Assembly: GCA_965230485.1 (NCBI GenBank)
Contig: CBDDLA010000001.1
Span: forward strand, 3,534,001 to 3,598,000
DNA length: 64,000 bases
Origin: Putridiphycobacter sp965230485
GTDB taxonomy: Bacteria > Bacteroidota > Bacteroidia > Flavobacteriales_D > Crocinitomicaceae
Direction: 5' to 3'
The position numbers were made by a program, and so were the translations under genes. The notes beneath the pieces were generated by a model, which was given only the letters and a program-made list of their open reading frames with translations, was not told the DNA's origin and searched no databases. Below, piece after piece: positions 33,947-43,203 of this stretch (its first letter is position 1; every line of letters begins with the position of its first letter).

Positions 33947-36900
33947 ATGAAAAATATTATACCCATAGCTGCATTTTTAGTGGGCTTTACAGCGATTGCA
34001 CAAGACACCATTTCTGTTCAGACATACACATATGATTCAATTTCTACCAGGAGGGCAACATTTGACTTTCCAGCAGAGTTGCAAGGCAAAACTTTCGAAA
34101 AAGTCCTGATGTATTATAACTTAAAATGTTCGCCCTTAACACCGTGGGATCAGTATAATTGCGGGGAATGGGACTACTTAACCAATACAACGATTTATGA
34201 ACACACAGGTGTTTTAGATTCTCAATTGATTCAAGGCCCTGAATTTCTTGTTAACGGAGCTAATATCCCGAATGTTTTTTATGTGACCAACCCATACTAT
34301 CATTATTATCATAATTATCAATATTTTCCAAATTATACCAATGAAGTTGATAATGATTTTACTGTTGGTACAGATATCATTACTTCAAACTCTCCATTTG
34401 GGAGTGCTAGTAAATTACAACACTCTCAAATACTGTGGACAGCATCTGAGTTACAAGCGTCCGGAGTAGCAGCAGGAGATATTGCTAAACTTAGATTTGA
34501 CCTTACATCATTGGGAGCGGATTTAAATAATTTAACCATAAAAATGAAGCATACATCATCATCAACTATAGACGGTTTTGATGAATCAAACTTGGTTACT
34601 GTGTATCATCTAAATACGACATTTTCTTCAGTTGGATTGCAAACTTTAAATCTTTCAAACCCTTTTAACTACAATGGAACGGATAATATCTTGATAGATA
34701 TTTCTTACACCAATGCAAATGCAACATCTAATCATTCAGTAAATGCTTCAAATACTAGTTTTAACTCAGTAGTTTATACCAATGAGAAACTTGGATATCT
34801 TGATATTACTCAAGGGGACTATGTGGAAGTTGATTTAGATGATTATGATTTTCAAGATCAAATCACTATATCTTTTTGGGCGAATGGAGATGCTAATTAT
34901 TTACCTGCCAATACCTCTGTAATAGAGGGATATGATAGTCTTGACCAACGCGTACTCAATATTCATTTTCCTTGGAATAATAGCCAAATTTATTGGGATG
35001 CTGGAGAAGGTTCTGGTTACGATAGAATCAATAAATCTGCTACTGTTTCTGAAATAGAGGGTACCTGGAATCATTGGAGTTTTACTAAAAATCAATCTAC
35101 AGGTATAATGAATATCTATAAAAACGGAACACTATGGCATACAGGGGCGAGTAAAGCAAAAATGATTGGTCTAATCAATGAATTTAGGATTGGAACATCA
35201 GGAAATGGAAACCATGACTATGCGGGTAAATTAGATGAATTTAGAATTTGGAATACAGAATTGTCAGCCTCGACAATTACTGCCTGGATGGATAAAAAAA
35301 TAACGCCTTCGCATCCAAATTATAATAATTTAGTACTCTATTACGATTTTGATAATGGGGTAAATGTAGAGGATAAATCACCTAATAATAGGGATGGTAT
35401 GACAACGACACTGGCAATGATTCAGCAATATGCTGAATCACCAATTGGCTTTGAAGTTTCTACAATTCGTCCAAATATCACCTTTGTTCAAGGGACCCAT
35501 TCTTACAATTTAGATTCCATCCAAGTCCTTGACTCGACATTAGCGCAGACTGTAGATGTTGCTGAATATAAAGTAGATGGTAGAAAATTCGTGATTGACA
35601 ATATTGTGACCGGTTATTTGTTTGGGACTGGATACAGTTATACCTATAACCAACATGGAGTAAAGATCGATTCAACATTAATCACCTCTCCTACTTTTTT
35701 AGAACTTAACGATACATTGTCATATCACGAAACGCCGTTTGAGGTCATTAATGATATAGAAATAGGTCGTTTTATTACGCCTTATGGTATTGGTTTTGAT
35801 CTTGGTCCAGATGGATTTACATGGGTTTATGATGTGACTGATTACCAGTCTTTTTTATTGACTGATTTAGTAGATTTAAAAGCACATAATACACAAGAAT
35901 TGATTAATTTAAGGTTTGATTTCATTGTTGGTACACCACCAAGAGACATAAAAAAAGTTAAAACTTTATGGAAAAATTATGGTAATCATCAGTACGGGAA
36001 TATTGCCTCGGATGCCGACTTATCTTCAGTGACTGTTGATTTAGACCCTTCTGCTACAACATATAAAATTAAGACTAGAATTACTGGTCATGGGCATCAT
36101 GGAAATGGAAATTGTTGTGAATGGCAAGATAAGACCTTTTCTATGAATGTTGATGGCGCAACGCAATATAGCTGGAACATTTGGCAGCCAACAGAATGTG
36201 CAGATAATCCAAATATTGGACAAGGTGGTACGTGGCCTTATGCGCGTGAAGGATGGTGTCCAGGTGATAAAGTTCCAGAATATGATTTTGAACTAACGCC
36301 GCACGTCACTCCCGGAGCCACTGTCGATTTAGATTATGAGATTTCAGCTGTTCCAGGAAATGATCCTGGTCAAGCCTCTGGAAATTTTAGGATGTCAACT
36401 CATTTGATGTCATATGGTGATCCAAATTTTAGTTTAGATGCAGCGGTTGTTGACGTATTAAATCCTAATGATTGGGAATATTATGGAAAATGGAATCCAG
36501 CATGCAGAAATCCTAGAGTGATTATTAAAAATACCGGTTCTGATACCCTAAAAAGTGCCAAAATTAAGATTTGGGTTGGTGAATCCGGGTGGCAAGACGT
36601 CACTTATGAATGGTCAGGTAGTCTTGGCTTCTTAGAAGAGGAGACTGTTGAAATTGCCATAGACAATCATTTCTGGCACGAAGATATGGGAGGAGAAACT
36701 ACATTTCACGCTAAAATAATGGAACCAAATGGAGGTACTGATCAATACGCCAATAACAACCAATATAACGTTACTTTTGAGTCTCCAAAACGAGTAGATG
36801 GACCATTTTACATTTGGCTTAGAACTAATAATATGGCAAGTGAGAATAAGATATACTTAAAGGATGTTAATGGAGATGTAATATGGTCAAGAGAATCACT

Positions 36901-37411
36901 ATCTAATTCAACCAATTATCGAGACACTTTTAATCTTGATCCTGGTTGTTATTCTGTAGAGTTATACGATTCAGATGATGACGGTTTAAGCTTTTGGTAT
37001 TCCGCCCAGGTTCAAGGTGAAACGTCAGGGTTTCTGAGACTAAGAAAAGTAGGGGGAATAAGTATCGTTACTGTTGATCCGGATTTTGGGAGGTATACAA
37101 GATTCGATTTTACTGTTGGATATGGTTTAGGTCTTGAAGAATCAACAACAAATGACTTTAACTTTGATATTTTTCCAAACCCAAATGAAGGTGTTTTTAA
37201 GGTGAATTTGGATAATTTCCATGGAGAAAAACTGATAATTCAGGTTTATTCCTCAGCAGGAGAAGTCGTTAAAACTTTTGACTATGGCCAACTTGGAATT
37301 GATGGTTTACATACTTTTGATATTAATCTTGAAGACATTTCTAATGGGTTATATTATATCAAAGTAATTGCAGATGAGAAAACAGCTGTAAAACAATTAG
37401 TAGTTCATTAA
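33947..37411 (+). CDS. PNGase F-like secreted protein with LamG insert and T9SS type A sorting domain
   Basis: 1,154 residues from the ATG at 33947, which begins the signal peptide MKNIIPIAAFLVGFTAIAQ; the open frame extends 30 codons further upstream without support. The N-terminal part resembles the first PNGase F sandwich (LQGKTFEKVLMYYNLKC, then PWDQYNCGEWDYL). Residues 275-470 are a LamG/concanavalin-like insert (DQITISFWANGD; LDEFRIWNTELSAS). The second PNGase F-like sandwich contains ITGHGHHGNGNCCEWQDKTF, WPYAREGWCPGDKVPEYDFELT and STHLMSYGDPNF. The last 80 residues are a type A sorting domain (IFPNPNEGVFKVNL, ISNGLYYIKVIA). Related secreted amidases remove N-glycans from glycoproteins. 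Whether all catalytic acids are kept was not established. Confidence 0.85.
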   Translation: MKNIIPIAAFLVGFTAIAQDTISVQTYTYDSISTRRATFDFPAELQGKTFEKVLMYYNLKCSPLTPWDQYNCGEWDYLTNTTIYEHTGVLDSQLIQGPEFLVNGANIPNVFYVTNPYYHYYHNYQYFPNYTNEVDNDFTVGTDIITSNSPFGSASKLQHSQILWTASELQASGVAAGDIAKLRFDLTSLGADLNNLTIKMKHTSSSTIDGFDESNLVTVYHLNTTFSSVGLQTLNLSNPFNYNGTDNILIDISYTNANATSNHSVNASNTSFNSVVYTNEKLGYLDITQGDYVEVDLDDYDFQDQITISFWANGDANYLPANTSVIEGYDSLDQRVLNIHFPWNNSQIYWDAGEGSGYDRINKSATVSEIEGTWNHWSFTKNQSTGIMNIYKNGTLWHTGASKAKMIGLINEFRIGTSGNGNHDYAGKLDEFRIWNTELSASTITAWMDKKITPSHPNYNNLVLYYDFDNGVNVEDKSPNNRDGMTTTLAMIQQYAESPIGFEVSTIRPNITFVQGTHSYNLDSIQVLDSTLAQTVDVAEYKVDGRKFVIDNIVTGYLFGTGYSYTYNQHGVKIDSTLITSPTFLELNDTLSYHETPFEVINDIEIGRFITPYGIGFDLGPDGFTWVYDVTDYQSFLLTDLVDLKAHNTQELINLRFDFIVGTPPRDIKKVKTLWKNYGNHQYGNIASDADLSSVTVDLDPSATTYKIKTRITGHGHHGNGNCCEWQDKTFSMNVDGATQYSWNIWQPTECADNPNIGQGGTWPYAREGWCPGDKVPEYDFELTPHVTPGATVDLDYEISAVPGNDPGQASGNFRMSTHLMSYGDPNFSLDAAVVDVLNPNDWEYYGKWNPACRNPRVIIKNTGSDTLKSAKIKIWVGESGWQDVTYEWSGSLGFLEEETVEIAIDNHFWHEDMGGETTFHAKIMEPNGGTDQYANNNQYNVTFESPKRVDGPFYIWLRTNNMASENKIYLKDVNGDVIWSRESLSNSTNYRDTFNLDPGCYSVELYDSDDDGLSFWYSAQVQGETSGFLRLRKVGGISIVTVDPDFGRYTRFDFTVGYGLGLEESTTNDFNFDIFPNPNEGVFKVNLDNFHGEKLIIQVYSSAGEVVKTFDYGQLGIDGLHTFDINLEDISNGLYYIKVIADEKTAVKQLVVH

Positions 37412-37569
37412 AAAGTAAGTTTTGTAAATTTACGCATAGTTCTGACTCTATTTTGACCTTTTTAAGAAAGCCAAGCAACTTAAGTACGACTTTTCCGTAT
37501 TGTATGAGATGGCATAAAGCTTGATGAAATCAGGTATAATAAACTAAATTTACTCTCGTTATTAAAGCA

Positions 37570-39702
37570 GTGAAGCAATTTAAAATGATTATATTTTTTA
37601 TGTTGCTGACTATGGTAAACCATAGTCTTTGGTCAAGTAGTGAAAAATTTACAGAATTAATTAACGAGGAGAGAATACAAACTACGGTTATTCCTCCAGT
37701 AAGTATGACGTGCGTTCAAGTATTGCCAAATGGTGATGTTAGTTTGACCTGGGAACCATCTGTTGCTGGCACAGGCACTTTTATCGAATATCAGGTGTTT
37801 AGTTTGCAAAATGGCCCAGTTCCCATTGCAACTATTTTGGATATCAATACAGCTACCTTTACCCATGTGGGCGCTAATGGTGATTTAGGGCAAAAAGATT
37901 ATTACGTAGCCACACTTTCGGATTGTGGGGGCATGACAGATTTCTCTTACTCTGATACTGTGTCTTCAATTTTTCTTGAAATAAATGATTTAGGAGACGG
38001 AAGGGTGCTTTTAGAATGGAATCCAACTCATCAACCACAATTGCCTGGAGAAGAAGTAAACTATCAAATCCTTAGAGAATATCCAGCTGGTAATTGGCAA
38101 GTTAGAAAATTAATGGCATTCGGCACGTTCTCTTATCGTGATACAATTGATATATGCAGCGCTTTTATTAATTATCAGATTGAAGTTAATCATTCGAGTG
38201 GTTGTAAATCAATGTCTAATATCGAAGGAGATTTACTGTCTGACGTTATTAATCCATACATACCAACATTGACCAGAGTATCAATAGATACGATAAGTCA
38301 ACATGCAATCATTAATTGGGATAAAAATCAATCAAGTGATACGTATGGTTATATCATTTTAAAGTTTATTAATGGATTTTGGGAAAATCTTGATACTATC
38401 TATGGTATAGCTAATACCAGTTATATAGATATAACAGCTAAAGAAGATATTCAACCAGAAACATATGCGGTGGCCGCATTCGACTCTTGTTTGGTTAACA
38501 ACGTTCCTCCAAACTATCAAACTTCTGCTGCGAGTGAATCTCATTCTACAATTTTTGCTGAGTCTACTGTGAATATTTGTGACTTAGAAATGTCGTTTAA
38601 ATGGACATCCTATGAGGGGTGGAGTGGAGATGTTAGTTTAGATCACTATGATGTATTGATGAAAAAAGGGGGAGAACCCTTTCAGATTTTGGCAGAATTA
38701 GAGCCAAATAAGGTTGGTTACAGTTTCAATGGTCTTGAGATTAATGAAACGTATTGCTTTTTTATAAGGGCTGTCTCATCAGATGGTGTTTTTTCATACT
38801 CGAATAAAATTACTAAAACAATTTTGCCACCAGCAAATACCAAATTTCATTATTTGGTACACGCTTCTCATGTAACTGATGAAATCGAAGTGAAGTTGTA
38901 TACGGATTCAGATGCTAATGCACAGGCCTATGAACTTTATAAAAAAGGACCAAGAGATTTTGAATTTAATATCATTCAAAGTGTTATTCCAGAAGGAACA
39001 GATACTATTTTTTTTAGAGATGATGATGTTAATGGAAGAGGGGCATACGAATATAAAGTGGGGATTATTGATTCTTGCAATCAAACAAGTGAAATTACTC
39101 CGATTACAAAAACAATTTTTTTAGATATTGAAACAGATAATTCTTCGTTTAAAAATACGTTAAATTGGACATCTTATGAAGGTTTTGATGCATTAATTGA
39201 TAGTTATGAAGTATACAGGAGTGATTATGCGGTGGGTAATTTTAAGCCTATAGCAACAGGACTCCCACCTAATACTAATAGTTATGAAGATACTGATTTA
39301 TACGAAGGAGGGTTTGAAGGAGGGTATTGTTATAAAATTCTTGTTAAGGAAAAGCCTAATCAGTATGGTTTTAGGGGTGAAGCTTTCTCTAATGAAGAAT
39401 GTACTGCCCTTGAACCAGTAATCTGGATTCCCTCTGCCTTTTACACTGGCAGTATTGAGACTGAAAACACAGAGTTTAAACCAGTGATTAGCTTATACGA
39501 TTTTGATACCTACCTGATGGAAATATTTAATCGTGAGGGAGGGAGAATTTTTATTACCGACAATATAGGTTCTGGATGGAAGGGACTCATGCCTAATGGT
39601 GGAAATGCACAAGAAGGTGTATTTGTTTATCGAATTACTTTTAATGATGTTGAGGGCAGACGTTATGAAAAAGTAGGTACTTTTGTTTTATTGCAAAAAT
39701 AA
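37570..39702 (+). CDS. Fibronectin type III-like secreted protein with T9SS type B sorting domain
   Basis: 710 residues. A GTG at 37570 gives MKQFKMIIFFMLLTMVNHSLW as signal peptide; an ATG five codons on (37585) is an alternative. The body is built of about five Fn3-like beta-sandwich modules (VSLTWEPSVAGTGTFIEYQVF; VLLEWNPTHQ; FKWTSYEGWSGDVSLDHYDV; LNWTSYEGFDALIDSYEVY) with paired cysteines. The last 95 residues are a type B domain (WIPSAFYTGS, MEIFNREGGRIF, GWKGLMPNGG, VFVYRITF). No PorP/SprF gene lies beside it, so it may use a partner encoded elsewhere. Probably a surface adhesin. Confidence 0.82.
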   Translation: MKQFKMIIFFMLLTMVNHSLWSSSEKFTELINEERIQTTVIPPVSMTCVQVLPNGDVSLTWEPSVAGTGTFIEYQVFSLQNGPVPIATILDINTATFTHVGANGDLGQKDYYVATLSDCGGMTDFSYSDTVSSIFLEINDLGDGRVLLEWNPTHQPQLPGEEVNYQILREYPAGNWQVRKLMAFGTFSYRDTIDICSAFINYQIEVNHSSGCKSMSNIEGDLLSDVINPYIPTLTRVSIDTISQHAIINWDKNQSSDTYGYIILKFINGFWENLDTIYGIANTSYIDITAKEDIQPETYAVAAFDSCLVNNVPPNYQTSAASESHSTIFAESTVNICDLEMSFKWTSYEGWSGDVSLDHYDVLMKKGGEPFQILAELEPNKVGYSFNGLEINETYCFFIRAVSSDGVFSYSNKITKTILPPANTKFHYLVHASHVTDEIEVKLYTDSDANAQAYELYKKGPRDFEFNIIQSVIPEGTDTIFFRDDDVNGRGAYEYKVGIIDSCNQTSEITPITKTIFLDIETDNSSFKNTLNWTSYEGFDALIDSYEVYRSDYAVGNFKPIATGLPPNTNSYEDTDLYEGGFEGGYCYKILVKEKPNQYGFRGEAFSNEECTALEPVIWIPSAFYTGSIETENTEFKPVISLYDFDTYLMEIFNREGGRIFITDNIGSGWKGLMPNGGNAQEGVFVYRITFNDVEGRRYEKVGTFVLLQK

Positions 39703-39704
39703 AT

Positions 39705-40046
39705 CTATTTTTTTTTAGAAGATTTTGCAAATGGATTAAATGCGAGACATAAGTCAATCCAATAAGATAAATCATTGTCATTTACTATGCCATCAGAATC
39801 AATGAAGACATAACCTTTCATAGACCTGCCAGTAAAGTTCATTTCGCTGCAATATTTGTTCTCAAGGGCCTCCTGATATTTGTCGTTCCCAATTCGTGCC
39901 ATTAATTGATTCTTTACAATCCCAAAGCACATTTTTTCGTCTACCATATAGCAAAGTCCGCCCATCATTTTCATGGATCTAAATTCAATTTGTTTTCCGA
40001 TTAAATAGTCGTTGCAGCGTTCTGCTAAAATAAGATCGTAAGCCAT
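39705..40046 (-). CDS. TfoX/Sxy family N-terminal domain protein
   Basis: 113 residues, a single TfoX N-terminal domain: RSMKMMGGLCYMVDEKMCFGIVKNQLMARIG and the RSMKGYVFID strand are typical. In gamma-proteobacteria TfoX/Sxy induces competence genes; the short single-domain versions widespread in other bacteria have no proven function. No signal peptide. It converges with the Fn3-type T9SS gene, with only two bases between the stop codons. Upstream is the terminator of the sigma/anti-sigma operon. Confidence 0.85.
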   Translation of the reverse strand: MAYDLILAERCNDYLIGKQIEFRSMKMMGGLCYMVDEKMCFGIVKNQLMARIGNDKYQEALENKYCSEMNFTGRSMKGYVFIDSDGIVNDNDLSYWIDLCLAFNPFAKSSKKK

Positions 40047-40072
40047 CTGTTTATTTGTTGAAGTTCAAATAT

Positions 40073-40106
40073 AAAAAAGCCTCAGCAAATATGTTGAGGC
40101 TTTTTA
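40073..40106 (-). terminator. Intrinsic terminator of the sigma/anti-sigma operon
   Basis: GCCTCA pairs with TGAGGC (extended by A/T pairs on both sides) around a 10-nt loop, with T-runs on both strands. It lies 27 nt past the end of the CTD-bearing gene and before the TfoX-like start. Confidence 0.8.
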
Positions 40107-40133
40107 TTGATATTAGTTAGAAGAATTTAAATA

Positions 40134-41468
40134 TTATTTGATTAATGTAACCAGACCTTTGTATTCTTCAATTTGTCCATTTTTCTTAGTTAGCTGAACA
40201 ATCCACACATAACTATCAACCGGTGCTATTGAACCGCCTTCAGATATTGTACCATCCCAAGGTTTACCAGCATTATTTGTTTGATAAAGCAATTGCCCTT
40301 TTCTGTCATAAATAGACATGACAAAAGATGATTCTGTAACAAGTAATGCTTTAGGAATAAATGTTCTAGTGTTAAAATCACCATTTCCATTTGGACTAAA
40401 AGCATTAGGAGCAAGTAAATTGTAGTCATTGTCGATTGTAACTATTTTTGAAGATTCACTAACGCAATCATTAAAATCGATTACTTTACAATTTACCACG
40501 TAGTCTCCTTTAGCTCTAAAAGAATGTGAAAATGCTGAGGCGTTTGTTTTAATTACGCCTTCTATATTCCATTCTAACAATTTGAAGTGATTATTTACTT
40601 GTTCAAAGTAGGCAGTTGGCATAGCAGTATTGTCAATGCTATATGTAATTTCGTTCAACGGCTTTTCTCTGACAAAAATCGTTTTCTCAGGACTAGAGTG
40701 AAGAACTTTATTGGTATTAAAGTCTACCAACTCTAGAACTATCGGATACTCTCCTGCTTCTTCTAAAGTGATATCTGCATAATTTCCATTGATTGATTTG
40801 TTTCCAACTACCCAACGGTATTTTGCTCTGATTTTTGGTATCGACGGTCTAAGTTCAAGCGTTTCACCAACACATAATTCATTTTTGTTGGTCACTACTT
40901 TAATATTAAAGTCTGTATAATCGATTAGTTTATCAGAACTATTTAAGGGTTCATCAGTTACAATATTTGAGCTTATATTTATAGAGTTATCAATAATGTC
41001 GGTGCTAGCATTTACGTGATTGGCTATCTTCTCTTTTTCATTAACATCATGATTGCTCAAAGAAGCAACATTAGATTGGCGGCTTTCTGTCTTGGCTATA
41101 TTTTCACCTTCTAACTGCGATTCAGTTGCTTTGTATTGTTTTATTTCATTTTCAATTTCAGTATTGATAACAGTGGTAGAATTTGCTAATAATTCTGTAT
41201 TGTTTGGGTTTAAGTCATTATTTTCTAAAGATTTAACTTCTGATTGAACAACCTCTGTTTGTGGCTCCTCTTCAAGTGTTACTGTTGGTGTACTATACCA
41301 TACACCAAAAACAATTGCAGCTGTAGCAATAGCACCTCCCGCAATCCATTTGCCCCCTAATCCTTTTTCGGGACCTAATTTTTCAGAAAGAGCAAACCAA
41401 GCATCCTCAGAGTATGGTGCTTCGTAGCTTTCTGCAGACTTTTTGATTAATTTTTCAAATTTATCCAT
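40134..41468 (-). CDS. Anti-sigma-like membrane protein carrying PKD-like regions and a T9SS type B sorting domain
   Basis: 444 residues from the ATG at 41468, which overlaps the end of the sigma factor gene by 8 nt. The N-terminus MDKFEKLIKKSAESYEAPYS looks like the cytosolic sigma-binding segment of Bacteroidota anti-sigma factors. One membrane helix follows at about 41-59 (WIAGGAIATAAIVFGVWYS), with no cleavable signal peptide. After an Asn/Glu/Ser-rich linker (60-180) come two PKD-like sandwiches (GETLELRPSIPKIRAKYRWVV; ITYSIDNTAMPTAYFEQVNN). The last 85 residues are a complete type B sorting domain (NAFSPNGNGDFNTRTFIP, IYDRKGQLLYQT, PWDGTISEGG, final GLVTLIK). An anti-sigma with a T9SS signal could report on secretion. 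That link is inferred from fusion and overlap. Confidence 0.75.
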   Translation of the reverse strand: MDKFEKLIKKSAESYEAPYSEDAWFALSEKLGPEKGLGGKWIAGGAIATAAIVFGVWYSTPTVTLEEEPQTEVVQSEVKSLENNDLNPNNTELLANSTTVINTEIENEIKQYKATESQLEGENIAKTESRQSNVASLSNHDVNEKEKIANHVNASTDIIDNSINISSNIVTDEPLNSSDKLIDYTDFNIKVVTNKNELCVGETLELRPSIPKIRAKYRWVVGNKSINGNYADITLEEAGEYPIVLELVDFNTNKVLHSSPEKTIFVREKPLNEITYSIDNTAMPTAYFEQVNNHFKLLEWNIEGVIKTNASAFSHSFRAKGDYVVNCKVIDFNDCVSESSKIVTIDNDYNLLAPNAFSPNGNGDFNTRTFIPKALLVTESSFVMSIYDRKGQLLYQTNNAGKPWDGTISEGGSIAPVDSYVWIVQLTKKNGQIEEYKGLVTLIK

Positions 41469-42033
41469 TATATTCAATCTTTTCCGCACCTAAAAGTGCT
41501 CTTAATTTCTGTTTTGCCTTTGCCAAGTTCGATTTTGACGTCCCTTCAGAGATGTCTAAATATTCAGCTATTTCTTTATGTGTATATCCTTCCATCACAT
41601 ATAGGTTAAAAACCATTTTATAACCGGCAGACAGTTTTCCAATTGCTTCAACGGCTTTTTTTGCCTTAAAATTTACTTCACTTAATTCTTCATCTAAAAT
41701 TATACCATCTTCTGTATCACTGGTCAAACTGTTTTCATCTTCAAGCGAATATGTGTTTTTTTTATGCTTTCTGATAAAATCAATTGCCGTATTTACCATT
41801 ATTCGTCTTACCCAGCCTTCAAAAGAACCAGTAAAATTATAAACCGACAACTTGTCAAATACCTTAATAAAGCCATTTTGTACCATATCTTGCGCTTCAT
41901 CTTCATCCCTTGCATATCGCATACAAACCCCTTTCATCTTTCCGTAATATTTTTCAAATAACTGTTTTTGATATTTTCGTTTACCTTTAACACAGCCTTC
42001 TATAATATTTTGGAGCTCTTTACTATTTTCCAC
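41461..42033 (-). CDS. ECF-type RNA polymerase sigma-70 factor
   Basis: 190 residues. Region 2 is KYQKQLFEKYYGKMKGVCMRYARDEDEAQDMVQNGFIKVFDKL followed by the WVRRIMVNTAIDFIRK helix. Region 4 is LSAGYKMVFNLYVMEGYTHKEIAEYLDISEGTSKSNLAKAKQKLR, a clear helix-turn-helix. A short acidic linker joins them (LEDENSLTSDTEDG). The next gene overlaps by 8 nt (ATGGATAA) and encodes a membrane protein with an anti-sigma-like N-terminus. The pair is probably one regulatory unit for envelope or secretion genes; targets are not visible. Confidence 0.93.
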   Translation of the reverse strand: MENSKELQNIIEGCVKGKRKYQKQLFEKYYGKMKGVCMRYARDEDEAQDMVQNGFIKVFDKLSVYNFTGSFEGWVRRIMVNTAIDFIRKHKKNTYSLEDENSLTSDTEDGIILDEELSEVNFKAKKAVEAIGKLSAGYKMVFNLYVMEGYTHKEIAEYLDISEGTSKSNLAKAKQKLRALLGAEKIEYNG

Positions 42034-42148
42034 TTGTTGGTTTACGTGTTGAAAACGGATTAATTTAATTGAGGTTGCCTAAAATTGGCAATAATTTCAA
42101 AATTATAAAAAGACCCGGATTCAGCGTAATAACTTTGAAAATCTTTCT

Positions 42149-42156
42149 TAAATTTG
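42149..42156 (+). promoter_or_regulatory. -7 promoter box TAAATTTG of mdh
   Basis: Exact TAnnTTTG, 40 nt before the mdh ATG, in the gap between the divergent sigma factor gene and mdh. Confidence 0.6.
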
Positions 42157-42196
42157 CGCCGAATTAATCGATCATAAATTAAAACAAAAAATAAAG

Positions 42197-43132
42197 ATGA
42201 AAGTTACTGTAGTAGGTGCTGGAAATGTTGGAGCAACTTGCGCCAATGTATTAGCGCACAATGAAGTTGCAAACGAAATTGTATTATTGGACATTAAAGA
42301 AGGAGTTGCTGAAGGAAAAGCCTTAGACATGTGGGAAACTTCCCCAGTTAATCTTTATGATTCTAGAATTACTGGCTCTACTAATGACTATAGCAAGACT
42401 GCAGATTCAGAAGTGGTAGTGATCACATCAGGAATTCCTCGTAAACCAGGAATGAGCAGAGATGATTTAATTGCGACAAATGCTGGTATTGTAAAATCAG
42501 TGACTGAAAATGTGATAAAATATTCTCCAGATGCAAAAATTATTATCGTTTCAAATCCTTTGGATGTGATGTGCTACACTGCTTTTTTAGCTGCTGGAGT
42601 TGATAAAAGCAAAGTCATGGGAATGGCAGGTGTCCTTGATACAGCAAGGTACCGTTCGTTTTTAGCAATGGAATTAAATGTTTCACCAAAAGATATTCAA
42701 GCCTTATTAATGGGTGGGCATGGAGATACAATGGTGCCACTTCCAAGATATACTACAGTTGGTGGTATTCCAGTTACAGAATTAATTGAAAAAGATAAAT
42801 TAGACGCTATTATTGAGCGTACAAAATTTGGTGGCGGAGAAATTGTGAAATTATTAGGGACTTCTGCTTGGTATGCGCCTGGAGCAGCAGCAGCTCAAAT
42901 GGTTGAAGCTATTGTAAAAGATCAAAAAAGAGTATTACCAGTCTGTTCATGGTTAACAGGTGAATACGGTCAAGATAAGATCTATTTGGGTGTACCAGTT
43001 ATTCTAGGTAAGAACGGAATTGAAAAAATAATTGAAGTTAACTTAAATGATGAAGAACAAGCTTCTCTTGAAGAATCATCTAAGGCAGTGAGAGGTGTGA
43101 TGAGTGTATTAGATGATATGAAGGTTTTTTAA
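42197..43132 (+). CDS. mdh: Malate dehydrogenase
   Basis: 311 residues. Interconverts malate and oxaloacetate with NAD in the TCA cycle. The NAD-binding Rossmann motif GAGNVGATCANVLA is at the start, followed by the acidic D-I-K residue expected for NAD. The substrate-binding arginines are in GIPRKPGMSRDDL, and the catalytic Asp-His pair is in LDTARYRSFL and MGGHGDTMVP. The length and sequence fit the LDH-like MDH type common in Bacteroidota. The gene is monocistronic: its own -7 box precedes it and a palindromic terminator follows. Confidence 0.97.
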   Translation: MKVTVVGAGNVGATCANVLAHNEVANEIVLLDIKEGVAEGKALDMWETSPVNLYDSRITGSTNDYSKTADSEVVVITSGIPRKPGMSRDDLIATNAGIVKSVTENVIKYSPDAKIIIVSNPLDVMCYTAFLAAGVDKSKVMGMAGVLDTARYRSFLAMELNVSPKDIQALLMGGHGDTMVPLPRYTTVGGIPVTELIEKDKLDAIIERTKFGGGEIVKLLGTSAWYAPGAAAAQMVEAIVKDQKRVLPVCSWLTGEYGQDKIYLGVPVILGKNGIEKIIEVNLNDEEQASLEESSKAVRGVMSVLDDMKVF

Positions 43133-43149
43133 AGCAAGAATGAATATGC

Positions 43150-43191
43150 ACAATAAAAAAGGGAACGATTAATCGTTCCCTTTTTTATTGT
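43150..43191. terminator. 42-bp perfectly palindromic bidirectional terminator
   Basis: Centred on GATTAATC, every base from 43150 to 43191 pairs with its mirror partner. Half-site elements are CAATAAAAAAGGGAACGATT and its complement. T-runs occur on both strands, so it ends mdh (plus) and the small gene at 43204 (minus). Confidence 0.92.
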
Positions 43192-43203
43192 AAAATTTTA
43201 TCG

